This document shows positions 1 through 8,979 of a DNA stretch of 64,000 nucleotides, piece by piece. The notes below the pieces were generated by a model. It worked only from the letters and a program-made list of their open reading frames with translations, had not been told where the DNA came from and searched no databases. How positions within the stretch are numbered: the stretch's first letter is position 1; each line of letters starts with the position of its first letter. Source of the DNA: Hymenobacter crusticola (GTDB taxonomy: Bacteria; Bacteroidota; Bacteroidia; Cytophagales; Hymenobacteraceae). Both the position numbers and the translations under genes were made by a program. Location of the stretch: positions 124,001 through 188,000 of the forward strand of contig NZ_MTSE01000001.1 in the NCBI RefSeq assembly GCF_002154225.1. The letters are read 5' to 3'.

Positions 1-722
1 AGTACATCAACCTGCGCTACCGCCTGCTCCCGTACCTCTACTCCATTATGTGGGGCGTGACGCACGCCGCCGGCACGCTGATGCGGGCCTTGCCCATGGA
101 CTTCCCCCAGGACCCCAAAGTGGCGGACCTAGGTTCGGAATATCTCTTCGGGCCGGCCTTTCTGGTGCGGCCCGTCACGGAGTCGCAGTACGTGACGCGG
201 GCAGACAAGAACGTGCTGGGCACCACCGATTTCACGAAGACCAAAACCACCGACGTATACCTGCCGGCCGGTGCCAGTTGGGTTGATTTCTGGACCGGTC
301 GCCGCCAGACCGGTGGCCAGACTGTGTCGCGCGAAACCCCAATCGATGTGCTGCCGCTGTACGTGCGCGCTGGTTCGGTGCTGCCCCTAGCGCCGCGCCA
401 GCAGTACACCGGCGAGAAGGACGGCGCCCCGCTCGAAATTCGGGTGTATCCGGGAGCCAATGGCGAGTTCACGCTTTACGAAGACGAGAACGATACGTAC
501 AACTACGAAAAGGGCGCCTACGCCACCATCCGCATGCGCTGGGACGACAAAGCCCGGCAGCTTACCTTCGACAGCCGCGCCGGTAGCTTTCCGGGCATGC
601 AAGCAGCGCGCACCTTCCGCGTAGTGCTGGTTGATGAGCAGCACGGCACCGGTCTAGGCCAGGACGACGCCCCGGCCAAAGAAGTGAAATACGCCGGCCA
701 AAAAACGACTATTAAACTCTAA
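1..722 (+). CDS. GH31 alpha-xylosidase-like glycoside hydrolase, C-terminal part
   Basis: The 5' end lies outside the window; the open frame runs from base 3 to the stop at 720-722, leaving about 239 residues. It begins in the last part of a GH31 catalytic barrel (YINLRYRLLPYLYS, then GTLMRALPMDF), followed by the proximal beta-sandwich (YLFGPAFLVRPV, VYLPAGASWVDFWTG, LPLYVRAGSVLPL) and a distal beta domain (FTLYEDENDTYNYEKG), which is the usual order in GH31 alpha-xylosidases and alpha-glucosidases. The catalytic aspartates would be upstream and cannot be checked. The family acts as an exo-hydrolase on alpha-linked xylose or glucose. Next to a GH43 enzyme and upstream of a pectin locus, xylosidase or side-chain trimming activity is likely, but the substrate is inferred. 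Confidence 0.85.
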   Translation, partial: YINLRYRLLPYLYSIMWGVTHAAGTLMRALPMDFPQDPKVADLGSEYLFGPAFLVRPVTESQYVTRADKNVLGTTDFTKTKTTDVYLPAGASWVDFWTGRRQTGGQTVSRETPIDVLPLYVRAGSVLPLAPRQQYTGEKDGAPLEIRVYPGANGEFTLYEDENDTYNYEKGAYATIRMRWDDKARQLTFDSRAGSFPGMQAARTFRVVLVDEQHGTGLGQDDAPAKEVKYAGQKTTIKL

Positions 723-778
723 TACAAAGGATTGTGGCCCGCGCCAGTATTAGCGCCACCCACTCCTAAGTCAGCTTG

Positions 779-2947
779 ATGAAACGTTCTTACTACCTGC
801 TTCTTCTCTTGTGGTGTACTCTAGGTGCTCTAGCTAGCCCAGCTAGGTCCGAGCTAGCTAGGCCCGAGGCCCCGAAACCTACGCCCTACAGCGCCTACCT
901 CTTCGCGTACTTTACGGGCAACGATATCAAGGAAGAAGCTATCCGTTTTGCCCTCAGCCCCGACGGCTACCACTTCACCGCTCTGAACGGGAACCGGCCC
1001 GTGGTTAGCTCGGCTGCCATCAGCGAGACGGGCGGCGTGCGCGACCCCCACATATTGCGCGGGGCCGACGGCAAGACGTTCTACATGGTGGCCACGGATA
1101 TGGTGTCGGCTAAGGGCTGGAGCTCCAACCGTGCCATGGTGCTGCTGCGCTCCACCGACCTGATCACCTGGAAGTCTAGCATCGTGAACATTCAGAAGAA
1201 ATACCCCAACCAGGAAAACCTGAAGCGGGTGTGGGCCCCGCAAACCATCTATGATGCGAAGGCTAAGAAGTACATGGTCTACTTCTCCATGCAGCATGGC
1301 TCCGACCCCGACAAGATTTACTACGCCTACGCCAACAAGGATTTCACTGACCTAGAGGGTGAGCCCAAGCAGCTGTTTGTTAGCCCCACCAACGGCTCGT
1401 GCATCGACGGTGACATTGTGCAGAAGGATGGAAAGAACTACCTGTTTTTCAAGACCGAAGGCCAGGGCAACGGTATCAAGATAGCAGTATCCGATAAGCT
1501 GACGGGGGGCTATGTGCTGCGTGACCAATACGTGCAGCAAACCAAGGACCCCGTGGAGGGCGCAGGCACTTTCAAGCTCAACAATTCCGAGGACTACATT
1601 CTCATGTACGACCTCTACACCAAGGGCAAGTACCAGTTTACCCGCACCCGCGACTTGCAGCAGTTCACGGTGGTAGATCAGGACATCAGCATGAACTTTC
1701 ATCCCCGGCACGGAACCGTGATGCCCATCACGGCGGCCGAGGCTACGCGCTTAGCGACCCGTTGGCTAGCCCCCACCGATGTGCTGGCAACTGCCCAAAA
1801 CCCCTCCATCCGAAAGCAAAATACGGCCGTCGATTCCGCCGCCAGCAAAGTATCTTTCCTGGTTATGCCGAGCACCAATGTTCAGGCGTTTGACCCAAAA
1901 TTCACCGGTTTTGGTCTGGCTGTGACACCAAGCGGTGCGCAGAATTTCAGCAAAGGCCCTGTGACCTACACTGTGAGCCAAGGCGCCACTAAGCGAACCG
2001 TTGCGGTTAGCGTAACGGAAACGCACAATCCCGCCCTGGGCGGCTACTACGCCGACCCCGCCATCCTGTACGCCGAGAAAACCGGTAAATTTTACCTCTA
2101 CCCCACCAGCGACGGTTTTACGGGGTGGTCGGGCACGTATTTCAAAACCTTCTCGTCGCCGGATCTAGTGAATTGGCGGGACGAGGGCGTGATTCTGGAC
2201 TTGCCCCGCGACGTGAGTTGGGCGAAGAAAAACGCCTGGGCACCGTGCATCATTGAGCAAAAAACCGCTACGGGCTACCGTTACGCCTACTACTTCTGCG
2301 CGAACGCCAAGATCGGGGTAGCCCTAGCCGACAGCCCCACCGGCCCCTTCAAGGATACCGGTAAGCCGCTACTCGACCAGCTCCCGGAAGGCGTGAAAGG
2401 CGGCCAGCAGATTGACCCAGCTGTGTTCCGCGACCCAAAATCCGGCAAGCTGTACCTCTATTGGGGCAACGGCTACATGGCTGGGGCCGAGCTAAACGAC
2501 GACCTCGTGTCGCTGAAGCCGGGCACCACCCGCGTACTCACGCCCGATGCTACGTTTCGCGAAGGCGCCCACGTGTTCTATCGCAACGGCACTTACTACT
2601 TCATGTGGAGCGAAAATGACACCCGCGACCCTACCTATCGGGTTCGCTATGGCACCGCTACCATGCCCCTAGGTCCCATTGTGGCGCCAGCCAATAACCT
2701 GGTCGTTAGCTCCGATGCGGCGGCTGGGATTTACGGCACTGGCCACAACTCCACCATTCAAGTGCCCGGCCGCGATGAGTGGTATTTGGTGTATCACCGC
2801 TTCACATATCCGCAGGGCATCAAGATGGGGCAGGCGGCAGGCTTCAACCGCGAGGTGTGCCTCGATAAGCTGGAGTTTAACCCCGATGGCAGCATTCGTC
2901 CGGTAAAACCCACGCACGCGGGCATTCAACTTATCACGCTCAAATAA
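779..2947 (+). CDS. Tandem two-module GH43 glycoside hydrolase, secreted
   Basis: A 722-residue protein with an N-terminal signal peptide (MKRSYYLLLLLWCTLGALA). ATG 779 is chosen over the in-frame TTG at 776. The first five-bladed GH43 module (about residues 35-330) shows FAYFTGND, GGVRDPHILRG and DPVEGAGTFK. A linker beta domain (about 340-420) follows, then a second GH43 module with GGYYADPAILY, VFRDPKSGKLYLYWG and REGAHVFYRNG, giving Asp/Asp/Glu candidates. GH43 enzymes are inverting arabinofuranosidases, xylosidases or galactosidases, so arabinan or galactan side chains of pectin are plausible targets. It lies 56 bp after the GH31 gene on the same strand and is probably cotranscribed. Which module is active, and on what, cannot be read from the sequence. 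Confidence 0.85.
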   Translation: MKRSYYLLLLLWCTLGALASPARSELARPEAPKPTPYSAYLFAYFTGNDIKEEAIRFALSPDGYHFTALNGNRPVVSSAAISETGGVRDPHILRGADGKTFYMVATDMVSAKGWSSNRAMVLLRSTDLITWKSSIVNIQKKYPNQENLKRVWAPQTIYDAKAKKYMVYFSMQHGSDPDKIYYAYANKDFTDLEGEPKQLFVSPTNGSCIDGDIVQKDGKNYLFFKTEGQGNGIKIAVSDKLTGGYVLRDQYVQQTKDPVEGAGTFKLNNSEDYILMYDLYTKGKYQFTRTRDLQQFTVVDQDISMNFHPRHGTVMPITAAEATRLATRWLAPTDVLATAQNPSIRKQNTAVDSAASKVSFLVMPSTNVQAFDPKFTGFGLAVTPSGAQNFSKGPVTYTVSQGATKRTVAVSVTETHNPALGGYYADPAILYAEKTGKFYLYPTSDGFTGWSGTYFKTFSSPDLVNWRDEGVILDLPRDVSWAKKNAWAPCIIEQKTATGYRYAYYFCANAKIGVALADSPTGPFKDTGKPLLDQLPEGVKGGQQIDPAVFRDPKSGKLYLYWGNGYMAGAELNDDLVSLKPGTTRVLTPDATFREGAHVFYRNGTYYFMWSENDTRDPTYRVRYGTATMPLGPIVAPANNLVVSSDAAAGIYGTGHNSTIQVPGRDEWYLVYHRFTYPQGIKMGQAAGFNREVCLDKLEFNPDGSIRPVKPTHAGIQLITLK

Positions 2948-3048
2948 GCATTCCCTGAAGTGCATTCCTTGGAGCAGTTACAGTTCCTTACAAAAAAGTG
3001 TTGCCCGGCAGCGCGTAGTCGCTCTGCTAACAAACCGTTCTACTAATC

Positions 3049-4791
3049 ATGCTTTTACCAAGCAGTATGCGCAGTCGTACACACTGGTTTTTAATGGCTA
3101 CCCTAGGGTGGTTGGGAGTGTTCGTAGAACAGGCAAAAGCGCAAAATGATCTGTTGCCGCTCACTTCCCTCGATGAGGTGTATACACCAGCCAAGGGCAA
3201 GGGCGAAATGAAGTTCAGCTTCGCGTGGCCGGAGCCGTCGGCGGAGTTTGCGGGCTTCCAGTTCAGCTTCCGCGTCCAGACGTTCGAGAATGCCTACGCC
3301 ATCGACCCGACCCGCACGCGGCTGGAGCGCTCCGCCGACCGGCTGCGCTACCTGTGCCAGGGCTTTACCTGGGCCGGCGGGCAGGAAAAAGCGGCCGGTG
3401 AGCTTACGGCGGAGTTTCAGCGCAACCCCGACGGCAGCGTGGAGTGGCGCGTCTCGGCCCAAATGAACCAGCCGATCAAGTCCATTAGCACCGTCGTGCG
3501 GGGCATTCCGCGGGGCGAGCTGTCGTTGGCAGGTGGCAACTTCATGGACCCGCACGACGACGAAAACACGTTTGAGTACCCGCAACTCTTTGGCCAGCTT
3601 TCCACGCCACTCATTGTCATCAAGAAACCACAGGGCGGGTTTTTCGAGCTTTCGGCCCGGCAAACGGAGGTGCGCCCCGCTAGGTTCTTTCTCCAGCCTG
3701 GCCCGAATAGCTACCGTGCTGAGCTGATTTATGAGCAAGCGGGCTGGGATAAGCGCAATCGGGTGCAAAGTTTTCTGTGGCGCATTGGGGCGGCCCCCAC
3801 ATACGAGGCTATTGCCAAGCCGTTCTTTGCCCACGTTGCGCAGGCCTACCGCATTCCGGCCTACACCACCCGCCCCGATGTGCCCGCCTGGCTGCGCGAC
3901 ACCAAGCTGGTGGTGGCCCTGCACGGCGCCCATTGGACGGGGTTCATCTTCAACGACTACGCCAAACAGCTCACCATTCTGCGCTGGATAGCCACCCAGA
4001 TTGACCCCAAGCAGGTGCTCGTGTTTCTGCCCGGCTGGGATGGGCGTTACTACTGGAACTACCCGCTCTACCAAACCGACCCGCGCATGGGCGGCGACAA
4101 GGGCTTTCGGCAACTCATCGACGAAGGCCACAAGCTAGGTTTTCACTTCTCGGCCATGTTCGGCACCAACTCGGCCAACCGCGAGCTTTCGGTATTCAAG
4201 AAGTTTGCCGATGCCGTTACCCAGCACACCGACGGCGACAACTGGGACCTGAACTGGGTGGACTGGGACAACGACCGGCACGGCGACGGCTGGATGCCGG
4301 TGATGAACATCGGCGTGGCTTCGTGGCGCAACTACCTGCGCGACCGGATCGACAAGGTTATCAAGGACTACCACGTCGATTCGTACTTCATGGACATTGC
4401 CGGGCTCTGGGAAAACAACCCTAAAGCCGACATGTACGAGGGCACGCGCCGCTTGGTAGCCGACCTAGCTCAGCGCCACCCCGGCGTGCTGCCCATCGCC
4501 GAAATGCACTACGACGCCCTCATGAGCGTGTTCCCCCTGACCCAAGTGCCGCGCTACTCACAGTACCCGGCCGGCTTCTACACCTACGTGGATAGCTACA
4601 ACCACCTGAGCACCCCCGCCCCCGGCTCGGGCAGCACGGGCGTGCACGAGTATGGCTTCAGCAAACCCCGGCCGGTGTCGGCTAGCCAGCGACCCATCCC
4701 GACCATCACCTTCGCCAATGACACCTTCGACAAGTACCGCGAGCAAGTCGCCCAGGATATTCAGGCGGCCAAGACCCGCAAGGTTGAATAA
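3049..4791 (+). CDS. Secreted TIM-barrel-like putative glycoside hydrolase, family not recognised
   Basis: A 580-residue protein with a signal peptide ending near AKAQ (about residue 32); ATG 3067 is an alternative start. Residues 45-260 look like a beta-sandwich substrate-binding domain (SISTVVRGIPRGELSLAGGN, FFELSARQTEVRPARFF). Residues 290-540 look like a (beta/alpha)8 barrel rich in aromatic residues: LVVALHGAHW, VLVFLPGWDGRYYWNYP, WDLNWVDWDND, SYFMDIAGLWENN and LPIAEMHYD. The Asp in FMDIAG and the Glu in AEMHYD would fit a retaining clan-D-like site, but this is inference. The layout resembles the DUF6259-type and GH36-like proteins of Bacteroidota; I cannot assign a CAZy family. It follows the GH43 gene in the same direction. 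Confidence 0.6.
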   Translation: MLLPSSMRSRTHWFLMATLGWLGVFVEQAKAQNDLLPLTSLDEVYTPAKGKGEMKFSFAWPEPSAEFAGFQFSFRVQTFENAYAIDPTRTRLERSADRLRYLCQGFTWAGGQEKAAGELTAEFQRNPDGSVEWRVSAQMNQPIKSISTVVRGIPRGELSLAGGNFMDPHDDENTFEYPQLFGQLSTPLIVIKKPQGGFFELSARQTEVRPARFFLQPGPNSYRAELIYEQAGWDKRNRVQSFLWRIGAAPTYEAIAKPFFAHVAQAYRIPAYTTRPDVPAWLRDTKLVVALHGAHWTGFIFNDYAKQLTILRWIATQIDPKQVLVFLPGWDGRYYWNYPLYQTDPRMGGDKGFRQLIDEGHKLGFHFSAMFGTNSANRELSVFKKFADAVTQHTDGDNWDLNWVDWDNDRHGDGWMPVMNIGVASWRNYLRDRIDKVIKDYHVDSYFMDIAGLWENNPKADMYEGTRRLVADLAQRHPGVLPIAEMHYDALMSVFPLTQVPRYSQYPAGFYTYVDSYNHLSTPAPGSGSTGVHEYGFSKPRPVSASQRPIPTITFANDTFDKYREQVAQDIQAAKTRKVE

Positions 4792-4833
4792 CCTAGCTTT
4801 CACGCCTTTAGCAAGTTCACGCCGTTTTAGTCT

Positions 4834-5293
4834 ATGTCACTGCCCTTAAGTCGATTTCTGCTGAGCATGTTGCTGTTGGTTGCCAGCGCGAGCGGGCCCT
4901 CGTGCCGGCGCCTGGTGCCCGCCGACTACGAGCCCACGGCGAACCGGCTTGGGTGGGTGGTGGATGAGATGAACGAGCTGATGATGCACGATGTGACTTA
5001 CCCACCCCTGGCGGCTCGGTTTTTCGCGTACGCGCTGCTGGCGGGCAACGAGGTGCTAGCCCCAAGCGACTCGGCCTGCTCGGCTTTGGCGAGCCTTAAA
5101 GCCTAGGCACTTCAGTTCTTTCCAACAAGCGGCGACGGAAGCTGCCGTGTCGCGCTTCTACGGCGGTATCCACTTCCCCAACGCCGTCCGCCAAGGGCAG
5201 CTCTAGGGCCGGAAGGTGGAGCAATTGATAGCGCGGCACCTAGGGCCGCTTAAGCATTCAACGCACCTCGTAGCCCAAGTTTCGCGCACGTAA
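4834..5293 (+). pseudogene. Decayed vanadium-dependent haloperoxidase / PAP2-family gene
   Basis: Two remnants of one family are visible. The first open frame (4834-5106, 90 residues) has a signal or lipoprotein-like start and then MHDVTYPPLAARFFAYALL, which matches the N-terminal helix signature of Bacteroidota vanadium-dependent haloperoxidase/PAP2 proteins. It ends early at TAG 5104. Starting at 5117 in another frame, SFQQAATEAAVSRFYGGIHF and, after an in-frame TAG at 5204, GRKVEQLIARH match the C-terminal signature of the same family (SRLYGGIHF...QGR). The middle of the protein, roughly 250 residues if the gene was full length, is missing. A deletion plus stop and frame changes therefore destroyed the gene. 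Confidence 0.72.
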
Positions 5294-5803
5294 CTAGCTC
5301 ACAAACAACCTTAATCCCGAAATTTCTTTTACACTATCTCCTCACTACTTTTTTCTATCAGCTCCTTACTGCGTTATGGCAAGCTGATGCTCAGCAACGT
5401 ACGGCGCCAACCAAAATGCTCTGTATGGCAACTCGCTTTCTTTAGGGGAGAAGTGACTGCCATAGCATTCGCAGATGAGCATTTTGTCGTGAAAGCGGCC
5501 CCCCGGCAAGCGTGGGAACTTGTTTGGGCGGTTAGTTGGCGCCGTGCGTTCAAGGGCTTTTCTTACCTGGGCTAAGTTCGGCTGGTCGGGGAACACACAC
5601 TTACGTTCTGTAGAAAAGCCGGCCCATCTCACGTTTATAATATTTTACTATTATTTATAATTAAAATCATAAAAATAACTAAATACCTTATCTTTCACCA
5701 AGTGCTATTCAGGCTACGCAACGGCTGTTCAAAGAAGCAACAGGAACATGCACATAGATGAATAGCCTAACTCCTTCTCGCCACTAGTTAATTATCAGGC
5801 AGC
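5294..5803. other. Intergenic stretch with an AT-rich leader and a short aldo/keto reductase remnant
   Basis: No intact gene is supported here. Bases 5566-5596 repeat part of the nearby aldo/keto reductase gene (7472-7503) with only a few mismatches; read on the minus strand they give CVFPDQPNLAQ, against RVFPDQPNLAP in the intact protein. Bases 5636-5690 are very AT-rich and could form part of the promoter region of the acyltransferase gene starting at 5804, though no exact TAnnTTTG element is seen. Confidence 0.55.
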
Positions 5804-6961
5804 TTGAAAACGTATTTTCCGGCTCTCACAGGCATTCGGGCCATTGCAGCCTTTCTGGTTTTCTTCTACCACTATGTCCTGCATATCCCGGCTACTAACC
5901 AGCCTTTTGTTTTTAAGTGGCTTATTCTGTGCGCGCATCAAGGGCATATTGGTGTACCTATATTCTTCGTGCTCAGCGGCTTTCTTATTACTACTCGCTA
6001 CGCTGGTAGCGTTGAGCTAACCGGGCCTTGGTTTCGGCGCTACCTGCAAAACCGCTTTGCCCGCATTTACCCCATCTACTTCCTCCTGACGCTGCTCACT
6101 TTTGCGGTGATGCTGGTGAGTCCTACGCACGAGTGGTATGCGTGGCCTGCGGCTTTTGGAGCGGCCAAAAGAGCCGTAATCATTTTATTGAATCTTACGC
6201 TTACTCGCGCCTACTTCCAGAGCATGATCTACCTAGGTGTGCCCACTGCCTGGACGCTGACGGTAGAAGAAACCTTTTACCTCTGCGCCCCGCTGCTGTT
6301 ACTCGGGCTCAAGCACAACTTTCGGCGACTGTACGCTTACCCCCTGATGCTCTTGCTGTTGGGAACTGTCATAGTAGCAGTATGCTCGCAGCTGCTGCCC
6401 ACCGCCAGCCTGATGCCTAGCATTGACTACATGTTGAGCCAGACGTTCTTCGGGCGTTGCGTAGAGTTCTTCGTCGGAATGGGGCTTGCCTTATGGATGC
6501 GCCGGCAGCCAAGCGCCCAACCGGTTTTATTGAAAAAAGCTACTTTACTGGGAGGGCTAGGTATCCTAGCGGTCGTCGTTGTGCTGGCCGCTATGGAGCA
6601 GCTACCGTCGCAACCCCTCACTCAAGTCTACTTATATTATCTGGTAAATAACGTCTTACTTCCTCTCCCGATTGCGCTGTTGCTCTGGGGATTAATTCGG
6701 GAACGTACCTGGCTGCAGCAGCTCCTGGCTTCCAAGACCTTCGACTTGCTAGGTAAAAGCTCTTACGTGTTCTACCTGATTCATTTAGGGGTTGTCGATA
6801 CGTTTTTCAGCCGCTACCTTACCGACAACTGGTTTATACGCTTGGGCGCCTATACGCTGCTCTCCGTCGCGCTTTATAAATGGATAGAACATCCGCTGCA
6901 CCAGCGCCTACGCGCTAAAGCACCGGCCGCCCCGAAGCCCGCTCTGCTGAACGCCGCCTGA
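5804..6961 (+). CDS. Acyltransferase 3 (OafA/YrhL-type) membrane O-acyltransferase
   Basis: A 385-residue polytopic membrane protein. The start is TTG 5804 (KTYFPALTGIRAIAAFLVFF), the only start that keeps the conserved N-terminal LTGIRAIAA segment. The acyltransferase-3 signature histidine is in FFYHYVLH (about residue 23), and the following motif is QNRFARIYPIYF with Arg. FFVLSGFLITTRY and the C-terminal SYVFYLIHLGVV are also typical, and about ten hydrophobic segments can be drawn. The family transfers acyl groups, often acetyl or succinyl, to cell-surface sugars. It is monocistronic, and its 3' side faces a strong hairpin shared with the convergent aldo/keto reductase gene. The substrate is unknown. 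Confidence 0.85.
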   Translation: MKTYFPALTGIRAIAAFLVFFYHYVLHIPATNQPFVFKWLILCAHQGHIGVPIFFVLSGFLITTRYAGSVELTGPWFRRYLQNRFARIYPIYFLLTLLTFAVMLVSPTHEWYAWPAAFGAAKRAVIILLNLTLTRAYFQSMIYLGVPTAWTLTVEETFYLCAPLLLLGLKHNFRRLYAYPLMLLLLGTVIVAVCSQLLPTASLMPSIDYMLSQTFFGRCVEFFVGMGLALWMRRQPSAQPVLLKKATLLGGLGILAVVVVLAAMEQLPSQPLTQVYLYYLVNNVLLPLPIALLLWGLIRERTWLQQLLASKTFDLLGKSSYVFYLIHLGVVDTFFSRYLTDNWFIRLGAYTLLSVALYKWIEHPLHQRLRAKAPAAPKPALLNAA

Positions 6962-7010
6962 AGCTTCACCCTCTGCCACGCTCCTTTACCTAGTTCCCTT
7001 TTTCCTGCAT

Positions 7011-7142
7011 GTGCTCTTGCAACGCATACTCGTGTTTGCCGGCTCACGCCTCACGTACCTAGGTCGGCTCTTCCTGCAATTACTCGTTCCCCCAATGCTA
7101 GCCTATTTGCTGAAGAAGGAATTTCAACCTTTGATCAAGTAA
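7011..7142 (+). CDS. Possible small membrane ORF or gene remnant (43 residues)
   Basis: From GTG 7011 to TAA 7140-7142 a short frame encodes a hydrophobic peptide (SRLTYLGRLFLQLLVPPMLA, then YLLKKEFQPLIK). It lies between the acyltransferase and the hairpin at 7154. No family is recognised. It could be a small membrane protein, the remnant tail of a lost gene, or chance. Confidence 0.25.
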   Translation: MLLQRILVFAGSRLTYLGRLFLQLLVPPMLAYLLKKEFQPLIK

Positions 7143-7153
7143 GCACTGAGCTA

Positions 7154-7221
7154 AAACGAGCTAGGGCACCACAGCTCACAGGCGTAGCCACGCCTGTGAG
7201 CTGTGGTGCCCTAGCTCGTTT
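7154..7221. terminator. Perfect 31-bp inverted repeat between convergent genes
   Basis: Arms 7154-7184 and 7191-7221 are perfectly complementary over 31 bp around a 6-base loop. The arms begin with AAA and end with TTT, so the hairpin can act in both directions, between the rightward acyltransferase and the leftward aldo/keto reductase. Confidence 0.7.
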
Positions 7222-7287
7222 ACCAGAGCCAGTCTTGGCATGAGCGAAGCCGTAAGTAGCTAGCTCCACTCACGCCAAAGCGTAGGA

Positions 7288-8274
7288 TTACCAAATCTGG
7301 TGCACCAACGGACGAATCTTTTTGTCATAAATGGCCTTCACCTGCTGCATTTGCTCGGCCGATAGCGGCGGCAGCTCGGCGGCGTGCAGGTTGGAGGTGA
7401 GTTGCTCGGGTTTGGAAGCCCCCGGAATCACGCAGCTTACCTCGTCGAACATCAACACCCAACGCAAGGCTACTGGGGCTAGGTTAGGCTGGTCGGGGAA
7501 CACGCGTTTGAGCTCTTCCACCGCTTCGAGGCCGGTATTGTAGTCAACGCCGGAGAAGGTTTCGCCTTTGTCAAAGGCCTCACCATTTCGGTTGAAGTTG
7601 CGGTGGTCGTCGGCAGAAAACTGAGTATTGGGCGAGAACTTACCCGTCAGCAAGCCACTGGCCAGCGGCACCCGCACAATCAGGCCCACGTCGCGGCGCT
7701 GCGCTTCCTTGAACAGCAACTCCGATGGACGCTCCCGGAACATATTGAAGATGAGCTGAATGGTAGTAACATTAGGAAACTCTAAGGCTTTCAACCCTTC
7801 TTCCACTTTTTCCACGCTCACCCCTAGATTCTGTATTTTGCCTTCTTCTTTGAGCCGGTCGAACACCTCAAAAACCTCGGGGCGGTAGTACACCTCGGTG
7901 GGCGGGCAGTGCAGCTGAATCAGGTCGAGGGTCTCGAGCTGCATGTTGCGCAAGCTAGCTTCCACAAACCGGCGCATGGCCTCGGGCGTGTAGGCCTCGT
8001 TCACGTGGGGCTGAAGCTGGCGCCCGCACTTGGTAGCCACATAGATGCGTTCGGAGCGGTTGCGCACGAGGCGGCCTACAGCTTTTTCGCTTTCACCGTC
8101 GCCGTACACATCGGCGGTATCAATGAAGTTGATGCCAGAATCGACGGCCGCGTTCAGGATCTGATCGGCGTTTTCGTGGCTGAATGGGTCGCCCCATTTG
8201 CCGCCTACCTGCCAGGTACCTAGGCTGATTTCAGAAATAGAGAAGCCGGTTTTGCCGAGTTTGCGGTACTGCAT
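7288..8274 (-). CDS. Aldo/keto reductase
   Basis: A 328-residue NADPH-dependent oxidoreductase. ATG 8274 (MQYRKLGKTG) is preferred over an upstream in-frame ATG at 8349, because family members start at this YRKLGKTGF segment. The catalytic tetrad is visible: Asp52 and Tyr57 (IDTADVYGDGESE), Lys82 (VATKCGR) and His122 (IQLHCPP). The C-terminal part has the cofactor-binding PGASKPEQL segment. The type resembles the YajO/YccK-like AKRs of Bacteroidota that reduce small aldehydes or ketones; the substrate is not evident. It is monocistronic and convergent with the gene to its left. A short copy of part of this gene lies at 5566-5596. Confidence 0.88.
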   Translation of the reverse strand: MQYRKLGKTGFSISEISLGTWQVGGKWGDPFSHENADQILNAAVDSGINFIDTADVYGDGESEKAVGRLVRNRSERIYVATKCGRQLQPHVNEAYTPEAMRRFVEASLRNMQLETLDLIQLHCPPTEVYYRPEVFEVFDRLKEEGKIQNLGVSVEKVEEGLKALEFPNVTTIQLIFNMFRERPSELLFKEAQRRDVGLIVRVPLASGLLTGKFSPNTQFSADDHRNFNRNGEAFDKGETFSGVDYNTGLEAVEELKRVFPDQPNLAPVALRWVLMFDEVSCVIPGASKPEQLTSNLHAAELPPLSAEQMQQVKAIYDKKIRPLVHQIW

Positions 8275-8979
8275 AGAAGTATTGGGAGTGGTTGGGGGGC
8301 GAAAAACAAGGGCACCTGAGTGCTTTGCTTGGGTAAATGTATACGCCAAGAACCCAAAGTCGGCCTATCCTTTTCAAGGAACTGCCCCATAAACCAGTGC
8401 TTTCGGTTGCGGCTAGCGGCGTACTTGTTTGCTAATGCGTCTTGGAAAATCCCGTTGGCCTGCTGCTAAGCATTGCGCTTGCTCTCATCCGGATGCAAAT
8501 GGTACAAGCGCGAGGTAGCGGGAACAGTTCGAGGAGGTTATGCGCACAGGACAAGAAAAGACCTCTAACTGATCCTTATACACTGCGCTTAATCTACCTA
8601 TGTGTTATAACAACGGTAGCTGTTGAGCAGCCGAGCTGAAACGGAAATTTACTTAACAGAAGCCGGCCCAATTGTGTCTATCTTGGCTAGACCACTTGAA
8701 TAGTATTGAAGCGTATTATATAAATACTATTAGAAATTAGTATAGTTTTATATCCTCAAACTAATTGTGAGCAGCCAGTAGCTTGTCTACCGTAGCCGTG
8801 GTCTTGTGGCATTACTTCTACTACTCCTCGGCAGGCGCTTGCCTAGGGAGGATAAGTAGCCTGCCTGTTTAAGACGTTCCCTCAGTTCCTCTAGCACGAG
8901 CCACTTGACGAAAACGCCTTCAACTGTATATAGGCACACACGGCTACGAAATCATTTGGAGGAGTTTCAGTAAAATACG
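8275..8979. other. Intergenic region, mostly without recognisable content
   Basis: This is a 705-base gap between divergent genes. Composition shifts from GC-rich to AT-rich around 8690-8770. A ribosome-binding-site-like GGAGGAG lies at about 8957, ahead of ATG 8980. The short open frame at 8442-8639 has no family features and I do not accept it. I see no RNA gene. Confidence 0.5.

Noticed and set aside
3103..4131. Minus-strand open frame of 342 codons opposite the 3049-4791 gene
   Set aside because: It is low-complexity, Val/Arg/Gly-rich shadow sequence without a family; the opposite frame has a signal peptide and hydrolase-like motifs.
5366..5632. Minus-strand ORF of 88 codons as a real gene
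   Set aside because: Only a short stretch is recognisable, and that stretch is a fragment of the aldo/keto reductase; the rest shows no family pattern.
8442..8639. Small ORF of 65 codons in the gap before the AT-rich acyltransferase
   Set aside because: It has a TTG start, no family features and no ribosome-binding site.
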